A DNA stretch of 48,046 nucleotides, taken from Terriglobia bacterium (GTDB lineage Bacteria; Acidobacteriota; Terriglobia; Acidiferrales; UBA7541). The translations under genes were made by a program, and so were the position numbers. The notes beneath the pieces were generated by a model. The model was given only the letters and a program-made list of their open reading frames with translations. It had not been told where the DNA came from and made no database searches. The stretch is taken from contig JAIQEV010000026.1 of the NCBI GenBank assembly GCA_020073585.1, positions 1 to 48,046 on the forward strand, in the 5' to 3' direction. This document shows positions 7,894-15,503 of the stretch, in pieces (positions within the stretch are counted from its first letter, which is position 1; each line of letters opens with the position of its first letter).

Positions 7894-9167
7894 GACGCGG
7901 CGGGGCTCTGCTGCGGCGTGATGCGCAAGAGCACGCGAAAGACGAAGAGCAGCGTGCCGGCGAGGCACACCGAGCCGAAGAGGGTGAGCGTGAGCGGCGC
8001 GCCGATGTGCCGCGCGATGATCCCGGCAAACAGCGCGCCGATGGGCTGCACGCCCATGAACATCGCGGCGTAAACGGCCATGACCCGGCCGCGCAGCTCG
8101 TCCGGGACGCGGCTCTGCACGATGGTGTTGGTGGCGGCCATCTGCGCGGTGGCGGCGAAGCCGACCACGAAGAGCACCCCCGCCGAAAGCAGAAAAATCT
8201 GCGACTGGGAGAAGGCGATGAGGCCGGCGGCGCAGATGGAAGAGGTAACGGCGATAAAGCGCGCCAGGCCCTTGTAGGCGGTGCGCGCGGCGAAGTGCAG
8301 CGCGCCGATCACCGCGCCGACGCCCGCTGAGCTCATCAGGAAGCCCAGGCCGCGCGGGCCGCCATGCAGGATGTCGTTGGCGAAGATGGGCATGAAGACG
8401 GAATACTGCAGGCCGAGCAGGCTGAGCAGGCTGAGCAGCAGCAGCGCCGAGCGGATGGGCGCATCGCCCATCACGAAGCGGAAGCCCTCGATGAAATTCC
8501 GCAGCGGAGAGCCGCCCTCGGGCTTGGGCGCGACCGGCGCGAGGCGCATGGCCAGCAGCGCGGCGATGACGGCGAGGAAACTCATGGCGTTGAAGAGAAA
8601 GCACCAGCCTTCGCCGACCCAGGCGATGGCCAGACCGGCGAGCGCGGGGCCCACGACGCGCGCGCCGTTGAAGATCGAGGAGTTCAGGGCGATGGCGTTG
8701 GGCAGATCGGGCTTGCCGACCATCTGGATGATGAAGGCCTGGCGGATGGGCACGTCGAAGGCGTTGACGATGCCCACGAGAAAGGCGATGACGATGAGGT
8801 GCCACACCTGGACGTGGTGCGAGAGGGTGAGCACGGCGAGAAGCAGAGCCAGGAGCATGGAGGCCGTCTGCGTCCAGATGACGCCGCGGTGGCGGTTGAA
8901 GTGGTCGGCGACATAGCCGCCCACGGCGGCCAGCAGCAGAATGGGAATCTGGTTGGCAAATGCGAACAGACCCAGCAGAGCCGCCGAACCCGTCAGCTTA
9001 TAGACGAGCCAGAGCTGCGCGGTGGACTGCATCCACGTGCCGATGAGCGAAGTGAGCTGACCGGCGAAGAAGAGCTGGAAATTGCGGTGCTGCAGAGCGC
9101 GGAAGCGCGCGGACACGTGCGGGTTGTTCCTCCCCCCGATTGGATGCAACAGAACGGCAACAGTCAC
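7890..9167 (-). CDS. MFS exporter of the EntS/MFS_3 type
   Basis: Major facilitator with about 12 membrane helices in 425 residues. The N-terminal FRALQHRNFQLFFAGQ and IGTWMQSTAQLWLVYKLTG are typical of the EntS-like branch (enterobactin and other small-molecule exporters). FVGFAATAQMAATNTIVQ and VPDELRGRVMAVY near 315-350 are the second signature of that branch. Start is uncertain: an internal GTG (VSARFRALQHRN) about 19 codons in would also suit. It converges on and overlaps pqqE; a role in PQQ export is possible but is guessed from neighbourhood alone. Confidence 0.85.
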   Translation of the reverse strand: MTVAVLLHPIGGRNNPHVSARFRALQHRNFQLFFAGQLTSLIGTWMQSTAQLWLVYKLTGSAALLGLFAFANQIPILLLAAVGGYVADHFNRHRGVIWTQTASMLLALLLAVLTLSHHVQVWHLIVIAFLVGIVNAFDVPIRQAFIIQMVGKPDLPNAIALNSSIFNGARVVGPALAGLAIAWVGEGWCFLFNAMSFLAVIAALLAMRLAPVAPKPEGGSPLRNFIEGFRFVMGDAPIRSALLLLSLLSLLGLQYSVFMPIFANDILHGGPRGLGFLMSSAGVGAVIGALHFAARTAYKGLARFIAVTSSICAAGLIAFSQSQIFLLSAGVLFVVGFAATAQMAATNTIVQSRVPDELRGRVMAVYAAMFMGVQPIGALFAGIIARHIGAPLTLTLFGSVCLAGTLLFVFRVLLRITPQQSPAAS

Positions 9168-9199
9168 GATGACGCCGCGGGAGGGCGGTTGTCAACGCG

Positions 9200-9232
9200 G
9201 CGAGTGACTGGTGATTCCTGACTGGTGCCTGC
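9200..9232. repeat. Short GTCACC-type repeat
   Basis: In the 81-bp gap upstream of the MFS gene, the minus strand reads CACCAGTCAGGAATCACCAG, then TCACTCGCC. Similar iterations of AGTCACCA/ATCACC occur at 21949-21970 and 32322-32350. Function unknown. Confidence 0.35.
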
Positions 9233-9248
9233 TGCGGCGCCGCGGAAG

Positions 9249-10022
9249 CTAATGCTCGGCGGGCAGTTCGGGGGCGCCGCCGACGTGGAGGTGGCTGAGG
9301 TCGCGCAGCAGGGCCTGGTCCTCGCGGCTCATGCCGCGGGTGAAACTGGGATCGCCGAGGCGCTGGTTGCGCGCCGACTCCGGCATCTCGCGGAGGACGC
9401 GCAGGCGGCGCTGGATGGCCTGGCGGCGGTCGGAGGGCATCTGCTCCCAGTGCGGCAGGACGTCGGCGCGGATGTGTTCGCGCTGCTCGGGCGTCATCTG
9501 GCGCCAGACGCGCTCGCGGTCGCGCAGTTCGTCGCGCTGCAAGGGCGTCAGACGGTCCCAGCGCTGGAAGTCGCGGCGAATGTGTTCCTGGCGGTCGGGA
9601 GGCAGAGAGCGGTACTTGTCGTGGTTTTCGAGGACGCGCTCGCGCTCCTGCGGCGGCATGTTACGCAGGCGGTCCACCCAGGGCGGATTGGCCCCCCCGC
9701 GCGGCGTTTCGGCATTCCGCTCGCTCGGAGCAAAGTTCCGGCCGGGCGCTGAGGACGGCGGCATTCCCGGCGCGCGCGAGGAGGGCGCTGCGCCGCGGCC
9801 GGGCACGGAGCGTTGCGCGTTGCCGGCGTCGGGCGGGCGCTGCCGCTCCTGCTGGCGCTCTACCTGGCGCTGCGGCTGGCGCTGCTCGTGCCGTTGTTCC
9901 TGGCGCGGCTCGCGCTTTTCCCGGCGGTCAGACTGGTTCTGCGCCGCCACGGCGGCCAGCGGAAGTGCCAGCGCAGCGACGGCCGTCAGGAGCCAGCGGG
10001 CGAATTGTGCGGTGCGGTGCAT
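9249..10022 (-). CDS. Secreted Q/R-rich DUF3106-type protein
   Basis: Predicted periplasmic protein of 257 residues. A signal peptide covers about residues 1-27 (hydrophobic run then AVAAQ). Residues 28-115 are a low-complexity Gln/Arg/Pro-rich linker. Residues about 115-230 consist of four to five degenerate repeats of about 25 residues, with recurring LPPDRQEHIRRDFQRW, LTPLQRDELRDRERVW and MTPEQREHIRAD, which match the DUF3106 pattern. It follows the anti-sigma gene by 44 bp in the same direction. The repeated amphipathic helices with charged ends recall CpxP/Spy-type periplasmic proteins, but that is only an analogy. Function is unknown. Confidence 0.8.
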   Translation of the reverse strand: MHRTAQFARWLLTAVAALALPLAAVAAQNQSDRREKREPRQEQRHEQRQPQRQVERQQERQRPPDAGNAQRSVPGRGAAPSSRAPGMPPSSAPGRNFAPSERNAETPRGGANPPWVDRLRNMPPQERERVLENHDKYRSLPPDRQEHIRRDFQRWDRLTPLQRDELRDRERVWRQMTPEQREHIRADVLPHWEQMPSDRRQAIQRRLRVLREMPESARNQRLGDPSFTRGMSREDQALLRDLSHLHVGGAPELPAEH

Positions 10023-10066
10023 GTTCCACTCTTGCCGAAAAATCTTCTCCGTCCTCCGATTCGTTC

Positions 10067-10531
10067 TTACTGGTTCTCCGCTTCCACGGGCGGCGGAAGA
10101 TCCGGAAGCGGCTCGAAGTTGGCGAGCACGTCGTAATCTTCCAGCACCGGCAGGTCCTTCATCATGCGCAGTTCAGTGTCGGGCGCGGCCATGTTGAGCC
10201 CATGCTCGGCGGGCCGCGAGGCGACCCACACGGTAGCCAGCAGAAGCAGCGAAGCGGCAAAGGCCACGCGCGGCGAAGGAGCGAGCCAAGCCCACCAGCT
10301 CTGGCGCGGCGGCGCGGCGGCGATGCGCGCCTGCATACGCAGATCGAAGGCCGCGGACGGCTCGATCTTCGGCAGCTCGTCGAGCAGCCCGGAAAGCGAG
10401 CGGAATTCGTTGACCCGCAGGCGGCAGACGGCGCACGCCGCGAGGTGCTTCTCCGCCTCGGCCCGCTCGCCTTCCTTCAGGCGGCCGTCGAGGTACGGCA
10501 GGATGCGGCTTTCCATTCGCGCACAGTTCAT
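10067..10531 (-). CDS. Zinc-finger anti-sigma factor (zf-HC2)
   Basis: Single-pass membrane anti-sigma factor, 154 residues. The cytoplasmic N-terminus has the zinc-binding motif His29-x3-Cys33-x2-Cys36 (KHLAACAVCRLRV) plus Cys3, the ZAS layout. One membrane span lies about 88-104 (VAFAASLLLLATVWVAS), leaving a short acidic periplasmic tail rich in Pro and Glu. It starts 18 bp after the stop of the ECF sigma gene, so the two are surely co-transcribed; it should hold that sigma factor inactive until a signal arrives. Confidence 0.9.
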   Translation of the reverse strand: MNCARMESRILPYLDGRLKEGERAEAEKHLAACAVCRLRVNEFRSLSGLLDELPKIEPSAAFDLRMQARIAAAPPRQSWWAWLAPSPRVAFAASLLLLATVWVASRPAEHGLNMAAPDTELRMMKDLPVLEDYDVLANFEPLPDLPPPVEAENQ

Positions 10532-10549
10532 GACGTTCTTCCCTTCCTT

Positions 10550-11161
10550 CTATCTTGATCCTTGCTGCTTCGGCGGCTGGCCCACCAGCGGTGCCAGCTC
10601 GATGCGCAGCGTTTCATAAGCCCGGAAGAGCAGCGACTTCAGCGCGCTTTCCGAGCACTCCACGATCCGCGCGATTTCGCGGTACTCCAGCTCCTGATAC
10701 TTGTGCAGGAGCACGGCCGCGCGCTGCTTTTCCGGCAGCTTGGCGATGGCGCGGCGGATCATCGCCTGCCGGGCCTGCTCGACCAGGCGCTGCTCGATGT
10801 CCGCGTGGCCGTCGGCCAGGTCCAGGCGGCGCTCGTCGCCGTCTTCCGCATCCGCCGCCAGCGGCTGATCGATGGATATTTCCATCTGCCGGTGGTGGTT
10901 GTCGCGGATGGAATTCAGCGCCAGATTGGTGGCGATGCGGAAAAGCCAGGTAGTGAACTTCGCGCTGGGTTCGTAGTCTTCGCGCGCGCGGTACACGCGG
11001 ATGAAAACTTCCTGCGCGAGGTCCTCGGCCTGCTCGCGGTTACGCACCATCCGATAGAGGAAATTAACCAGCGGACTCCGATAGCGGTGCAGGAGAAGGG
11101 CGAAGGACTGCTCGTCGCCCGCCTTCACGTCCTGCATCAACTGGATGTCGGTCCTGGCCAT
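10550..11161 (-). CDS. ECF RNA polymerase sigma factor (RpoE-like)
   Basis: Extracytoplasmic-function sigma factor of about 203 residues. Region 2 is clear (YRMVRNREQAEDLAQEVFI and KFTTWLFRIATNLALNSIRD) and region 4 follows (LPEKQRAAVLLHKYQELEYR, then a helix-turn-helix ending ALKSLLFRAYETLR). The acidic insert between them (DAEDGDERRLDLADG) is longer than average. The first gene of the sigma/anti-sigma/DUF3106 cassette. Two starts are possible, ATG 11170 and ATG 11161. I prefer 11161 because a consensus TATAAT at 11178-11173 would start transcription near 11166; that would leave almost no leader. Confidence 0.93.
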   Translation of the reverse strand: MARTDIQLMQDVKAGDEQSFALLLHRYRSPLVNFLYRMVRNREQAEDLAQEVFIRVYRAREDYEPSAKFTTWLFRIATNLALNSIRDNHHRQMEISIDQPLAADAEDGDERRLDLADGHADIEQRLVEQARQAMIRRAIAKLPEKQRAAVLLHKYQELEYREIARIVECSESALKSLLFRAYETLRIELAPLVGQPPKQQGSR

Positions 11162-11172
11162 GACCTCCATAG

Positions 11173-11178
11173 ATTATA
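11173..11178 (-). promoter_or_regulatory. -10 box close to the ECF sigma start
   Basis: Perfect TATAAT preceded by TTG (TTGTATAAT) on the minus strand. No good -35 lies at 16-18 bp, but a GGAAC, the ECF-type -35 word, is 8 bp upstream. The predicted start near 11166 is within 5 nt of the preferred ATG. Confidence 0.4.
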
Positions 11179-11240
11179 CAACCCGTTCCGGGACAGAAAG
11201 TTGCAGACGAAGAGGGGTGCGCCAGGGGCAACAGCGAAGA

Positions 11241-11984
11241 TTAAAAATGCGCTAAATGCTTGAGCGCCAGCAGGCTGGCGACGCCCAGGAAGACCAGCAG
11301 GGCGGTGCGCCAGCCCGGTTCACGGTTCACTTCGGGGAGCAGGTCGGTGGCCGCCACGTAGACCGTCACGCCGCCGGAGAGCGGCAAAGCGTACTGCAGT
11401 TGCGCCTGCAGCAGCGTGGTGAGCAGGACGCCGGCGAGCGTCGCCGCGCCCAGAAACCCAGCCGCATACAGGGCTTGCCGCCGGCCCTGCCCGCTGGCCA
11501 GGACCACCGAAGCCACGGTGAAGCCTTCGGGAAGCTTGTGCAGGAAGACGGCCACGAAGATGACCACGCCCAGCCAGGTGGAGACGAGAAAGCCCGCGGC
11601 GATGGCCACGCCGTCGAAAAACGTGTGGATCACCAGGCCCAGCAGCGCCGTGGTGCTGGCATGGTGATGGCGCATCTCCTCGGCGTGGATCTCTTCCCCG
11701 AAGTGGAAATGCGGCGCCAGGATGTGTTCGAACAGGTGCACCAGGAAGTAGCCGGCGAGCACGAACAGCAGGGCGTTCTCTCCGCCCAGGTGCACCGCCT
11801 CGGGAATGATCTCCAGGAAGGCCACGGCCAGCATGTAGCCCGCGCCCAGGGCCAGAAAATAGTGCAGAAACTGGCGCGGCCAGTCCCGGCGCACCACGAA
11901 ATAGCCGCCGACAATATTGCCGCCGGCGGCCACCAGGCCGAGGGCGGCAGCCAGCGCGATGCGGACTGGTTCGGAGTGCAGCAT
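11241..11984 (-). CDS. ZIP-family metal transporter
   Basis: Membrane transporter of 247 residues for divalent metals (zinc, iron or manganese). About eight hydrophobic segments are visible. The metal-site helices are HTFFDGVAIAAGF (about 119-131) and HKLPEGFTVASVV (about 149-161), the two hallmark ZIP sequences, and a His-rich loop (HFHFGEEIHAEEMRHHH, about 92-108) separates helices III and IV. It lies 6 bp after ychF in the same direction, so read-through is likely. Substrate cannot be settled from sequence. Confidence 0.92.
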   Translation of the reverse strand: MLHSEPVRIALAAALGLVAAGGNIVGGYFVVRRDWPRQFLHYFLALGAGYMLAVAFLEIIPEAVHLGGENALLFVLAGYFLVHLFEHILAPHFHFGEEIHAEEMRHHHASTTALLGLVIHTFFDGVAIAAGFLVSTWLGVVIFVAVFLHKLPEGFTVASVVLASGQGRRQALYAAGFLGAATLAGVLLTTLLQAQLQYALPLSGGVTVYVAATDLLPEVNREPGWRTALLVFLGVASLLALKHLAHF

Positions 11985-11990
11985 GCCGCC

Positions 11991-13067
11991 TCAGCCGCTG
12001 TGGCGGAAGAGAATGACGTCGCCTTCCTGCACGATGTAGTCGCGCCCTTCCAGGCGGACCTTGGCCTTTTCGCGGGCGGCGGCGAGGCTGCCGGCCTCCA
12101 GCAGGTCGTTCCAGCGCACGACTTCCGCGCGGATGAAGCCCTTTTCGATGTCGCTGTGAATCTCCCCCGCGGCTTTGGACGCCGTGCTGCCCTTGCGGAT
12201 GGTCCAGGCGCGTACTTCCGGCTCGCCGGCGGTGAAGAAGGAGATCAGGCCCATCAGGTCGTAAGTGGCGCGGATCAGGCGGTTGAGGCCCGGCTCTTTC
12301 AAGCCGTAGGAGGCGAGCAACTCGGCCGCTTCCTTCTCGTCCATCTCGGCGAGCTCGGCTTCCAGGCGCCCGCAGATGGCCACGACCGCGGTGTTCGGCC
12401 GGCCCTGCAGCGCGCCGAGCTTGTGGCGCTCGACGGCGGTGGAGAGCTCGGCGGCTTCGTCGTCGCCGAGGTTCAGCACAAAGAGCATGGGGCGCTGCGA
12501 AAGGAACAGGAAGCCGCTGATGAACTTCTTCTCTTCCGGAGTGATCTCCAGCTCGCGCAGGGGCTTTTCCGATTCGAGGTGCGCCTTGCAGCGCTCGAGC
12601 ACGGCCTTCTCGCCCTCGAGGATCGGGTCGCGCTTTTTCTTGAGGTCTTTGTCCAGGCGCTCCAGGCGGCGGGTGATCTGGTCGTGGTCGGCGAGGATCA
12701 GCTCCAGCTCGAGGTTGGTGGCGTCGCGCAGCGGGTCAATGCTCCCGGCGGAATGCGGCACGGAGGGATCCTCGAAGACGCGGAGGACGTGGGCGATGGT
12801 ATCCACGTCGCGCAGCGGCGCGAGCACCCCGGAATCCTTGGCGCGGTCCTTCTGCATGCCGCCGACGTCCACGTACTGCACCGTGGCGTAGGTGATCTTC
12901 TTGGGGTTATAGAGCTTGGCCAGCTCGAGCAGGCGCGGCTCGGGCACCTTGGCCACGCCCACGTGGGTGGCCTGGGCGCCGGCTTTGCCTTCAACGTGCG
13001 CCTTGGTGAGGATGCGGAAGAGCGTGGTCTTGCCGACCTGGGGTAGTCCGATAATGCCTGTCTGCAT
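11991..13067 (-). CDS. ychF: Ribosome-binding ATPase YchF
   Basis: Obg-family P-loop protein of 358 residues that prefers ATP and associates with ribosomes; linked to redox and translation stress. The Walker A is GLPQVGKTTLF (7-17), followed by VDVGGMQKDRAKDSG (switch/G3 region) and a long coiled-coil region (about 130-190). LFVLNLGD stands where Obg GTPases have NKxD, as in ATP-binding YchF. The C-terminal TGS domain includes LISFFTAGEPEVRAWTI and ends with YIVQEGDVILFRHSG, the standard YchF terminus. Confidence 0.96.
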   Translation of the reverse strand: MQTGIIGLPQVGKTTLFRILTKAHVEGKAGAQATHVGVAKVPEPRLLELAKLYNPKKITYATVQYVDVGGMQKDRAKDSGVLAPLRDVDTIAHVLRVFEDPSVPHSAGSIDPLRDATNLELELILADHDQITRRLERLDKDLKKKRDPILEGEKAVLERCKAHLESEKPLRELEITPEEKKFISGFLFLSQRPMLFVLNLGDDEAAELSTAVERHKLGALQGRPNTAVVAICGRLEAELAEMDEKEAAELLASYGLKEPGLNRLIRATYDLMGLISFFTAGEPEVRAWTIRKGSTASKAAGEIHSDIEKGFIRAEVVRWNDLLEAGSLAAAREKAKVRLEGRDYIVQEGDVILFRHSG

Positions 13068-13189
13068 AAGCGTGAAATTTTAGCACACGTGGGGGGCGGA
13101 ACAGTGACTGGCGACTCGCGGCAAGATTCCTGCGGCGGTGCTTCGCGGGGCTTGGTATTCTTTTGCGCATTCCCGACGGGAGAGAACAC

Positions 13190-13930
13190 GTGACGACCGA
13201 AAGACGCTTGCCCCCTTTTGACCTGCGCCTGGCGATGGACACCCTGGCCGCCAAGGACCCGCGCCTGGCGCGGCTGATGCAGAGCACCGAGGAGTTCCGC
13301 ACGGAAACCGACGGGGCGGAGAGCCCCTACGAGGCGCTGCTCGAAGCCGTCGCCTACCAGTCCATCTCCGGCAAGGCCGCGGAGACGATCTTCAAGCGCG
13401 TGAAGGCCCTGGGCTCCGGCGGGAGCGCGCCTTCGCCGCAAGAGATGCTGAAGCTGCCCGCGCGGGCGCTGCGCAAGGCGGGGCTTTCCGGGGCCAAGGT
13501 GCTGGCGATGAAGGACCTCGCGCGGAAGACGCTCTCGGACGTGGTTCCCTCGCGCGCCGCGGCCGAGGCGCTTTCCGACGAGGAGCTGGTCGCGCGGCTG
13601 ATCTCCGTGCGCGGGGTGGGCGCGTGGACCGTGGAGATGTTCCTCATCTTCCGCCTGGGTCGCCCCGACGTGCTGCCGATTCACGACCTGGGCGTGCAAA
13701 AGGGCTACGCGCTCACCTACGGCAAACGCTACATACCCAAACCGAAGCAACTGCTGGCGTTCGGCGAGCGCTGGCGCCCGTATCGCACGGTGGCGAGCTG
13801 GTACATGTGGCGCGCGGTGCACCGGGACAGCAGCAAAGCCCGCAAGATCGGGCGCGCCCCGGCAAAAAAGAAGAACAAGAGAAGGAAGGCCGGCCGGCGT
13901 CAGCGCGCGGCTTCGCGCGTGAGCAGGTAA
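13190..13930 (+). CDS. DNA-3-methyladenine glycosylase II (AlkA type)
   Basis: Base-excision glycosylase removing alkylated bases, 246 residues. The helix-hairpin-helix is LISVRGVGAWTVEMFL (about 138-153) and the catalytic aspartate is Asp166 in PDVLPIHDLGVQKGY. AYQSISGKAAETIFKR near 55-70 is the usual AlkA substrate-pocket region. I chose GTG 13190, preceded by GGGAGAG at good spacing; an upstream TTG at 13163 is less likely. The last 25 residues are strongly basic (Lys/Arg). Its 3' end overlaps the convergent DUF4149 gene by 31 bp. Confidence 0.9.
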   Translation: MTTERRLPPFDLRLAMDTLAAKDPRLARLMQSTEEFRTETDGAESPYEALLEAVAYQSISGKAAETIFKRVKALGSGGSAPSPQEMLKLPARALRKAGLSGAKVLAMKDLARKTLSDVVPSRAAAEALSDEELVARLISVRGVGAWTVEMFLIFRLGRPDVLPIHDLGVQKGYALTYGKRYIPKPKQLLAFGERWRPYRTVASWYMWRAVHRDSSKARKIGRAPAKKKNKRRKAGRRQRAASRVSR

Positions 13931-14373
13931 ATCGCGGCAAGCCCGCCGAGGAGCACCCCGGATTCGAGCTGCACGGAGAGGCGGTGCAGCCGGTCGAACT
14001 CGCGGCGCAGGGGGTTGTCCTCGGGCGTGTTCTGCACGGAGCCCATCTCGGTGCGCAGGCGCGCCAGGCGCGAGGTGACGCCATACTGCGAGGCCACGGT
14101 GAGCGCGAGCATGAGCACAACGGCCAGGGCCACGGGCGCGGCGAAGCTGGCGAAGGAGCGCGTGCGAGCCAGCCGGGCGGCGAAGAAGACCACCCCGCAG
14201 ATCATGCCGAGAATGTGCAGGCAGCCCAGGACGTAGCCGACCATCGAGCCGGCCAGATCGCGCCCCGGCAGCACCGCAAAGGCGCCGGGGGCGACGACCA
14301 AGCTGAGGAAAATGCCGCCGCCGAGCCACAGGCTCAGGCTTAGAAACTCGAGGCTACGGAGGACGGTTGACAT
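13900..14373 (-). CDS. DUF4149-like membrane protein
   Basis: 157-residue integral membrane protein with four hydrophobic segments at about 8-30, 43-66, 76-96 and 137-152. Sequence SLSLWLGGGIFLSLVVAPGAF and the conserved layout resemble DUF4149/TMEM205-like proteins, whose function is unknown. It is transcribed toward alkA and overlaps it by 31 bp. No operon partner is evident. The family call is by pattern and is moderate. Confidence 0.7.
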   Translation of the reverse strand: MSTVLRSLEFLSLSLWLGGGIFLSLVVAPGAFAVLPGRDLAGSMVGYVLGCLHILGMICGVVFFAARLARTRSFASFAAPVALAVVLMLALTVASQYGVTSRLARLRTEMGSVQNTPEDNPLRREFDRLHRLSVQLESGVLLGGLAAIYLLTREAAR

Positions 14374-14414
14374 AGGGAAATTTCCGCTAGAATTGAGTTC
14401 GGGCGTTCAAGAGA

Positions 14415-14491
14415 TGGTGGGCGACAAAGGACTTGAACCTTTGACCTCTCCCGTGTGAGGGGAGCGCTCTAACCAACTGAGCTAGTCGCCC
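14415..14491 (-). tRNA. tRNA-Val (anticodon CAC)
   Basis: Minus-strand cloverleaf: acceptor GGGCGAC pairing with GTCGCCC, D-loop AGCTCAGTTGGTTAGAGC, anticodon stem CTCCC/GGGAG around loop CTCACAC (anticodon CAC, reads GTG), and T-arm with GGTTCAAGTCC. The 3' CCA is encoded (14417-14415). All canonical pairs are intact. Confidence 0.97.
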
Positions 14492-14537
14492 ACGGTACTA
14501 ATTATTTTGTAACACGAAGCAGAGCGAGATACAACCG

Positions 14538-15503
14538 ATGCCCGTAACCGCCACCCAGATCGTGTCGCAGTTGCAGCGCAGCCTCTCCCGAGCCATCTAC
14601 GGAAAAGAGGAGGCCATCCAGTTGGCGCTGGTGGCGTTGCTGGCCCGCGGGCACCTGCTCATCGAAGACGTGCCGGGGGTGGGCAAGACCACGCTGGCGC
14701 AGGCCCTGGCGCGCTCCTTCCACTGCACCTTCCAGCGCATCCAGTTTACCTCCGACCTGCTGCCCAGCGACGTGCTGGGCGTCAGCGTGTACAACCCGGA
14801 AAGCCGCGAATTCGAGTTCCACCCCGGGCCCATCTTCGCCAACGTCATCCTGGCCGACGAGATCAACCGCACCACCCCGCGCACGCAATCGGCGCTGCTG
14901 GAAGCCATGAACGAGGCCCAGGTGACCGTGGACGGGCGGACGCACCCGCTGCCGCAGCCCTTCCTGGTGGTGGCCACGCAAAACCCGGTGGAGCACCACG
15001 GTACCTACCCGTTGCCGGAATCGCAGTTGGACCGCTTTCTGATGCGCATCCGCATGGGCTACCCCTCCCTGGAGACCGAGAAGGAGATTCTGCGCAAGCG
15101 CTCCAGCCAGACGAGCACCGACGCGCTGCAGGAGCTGGAGCCGCTGGCCACCGCCCAGGACGTGCTGGCGATGCAGGAGGCGGTCGCGCACGTGCGCGTG
15201 GAAAACAGCCTGCTGGATTACGCCATGGCCATCGTCACCCGGACGCGCCAGGCGCCGGAACTGGCGCTGGGCGTGAGCCCGCGCGGCACGCTGATGCTGC
15301 AGCGCGCGGCGCAGGCCCGGGCGTATCTGGACGGGCGCGACTTCTGCCTGCCCGACGATTTCAAGCAGCTCTTCGTGCCCGTGCTCGCGCATCGCGTGAT
15401 CGCCAACATCAAGAGCGCCGGGCCCGCCGCCGGGGCCAAGAAGACCGATTGGGTCGAGTCGTTTCTCCGCGAGATCGTCGAATCCGTACGCGTACCCCTG
15501 TGA
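14538..15503 (+). CDS. MoxR-family AAA+ ATPase
   Basis: AAA+ chaperone-like ATPase, 321 residues, typically acting with a DUF58 protein in assembly of exported or membrane complexes. Walker A is DVPGVGKTTLAQALA (about 44-58), Walker B is NVILADEINRTTPRTQSALL, the MoxR signature, and VATQNPVEHHGTYPLPESQL follows as sensor region. The stop overlaps the GTG start of the DUF58 gene (GTGA), indicating coupling. Its specific target is unknown. Confidence 0.95.
   Translation: MPVTATQIVSQLQRSLSRAIYGKEEAIQLALVALLARGHLLIEDVPGVGKTTLAQALARSFHCTFQRIQFTSDLLPSDVLGVSVYNPESREFEFHPGPIFANVILADEINRTTPRTQSALLEAMNEAQVTVDGRTHPLPQPFLVVATQNPVEHHGTYPLPESQLDRFLMRIRMGYPSLETEKEILRKRSSQTSTDALQELEPLATAQDVLAMQEAVAHVRVENSLLDYAMAIVTRTRQAPELALGVSPRGTLMLQRAAQARAYLDGRDFCLPDDFKQLFVPVLAHRVIANIKSAGPAAGAKKTDWVESFLREIVESVRVPL

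Noticed and set aside
14387-14393. TAGAAT -10 word on the plus strand between DUF4149 and tRNA-Val
   Set aside because: No plus-strand gene follows before the tRNA, which is on the other strand.
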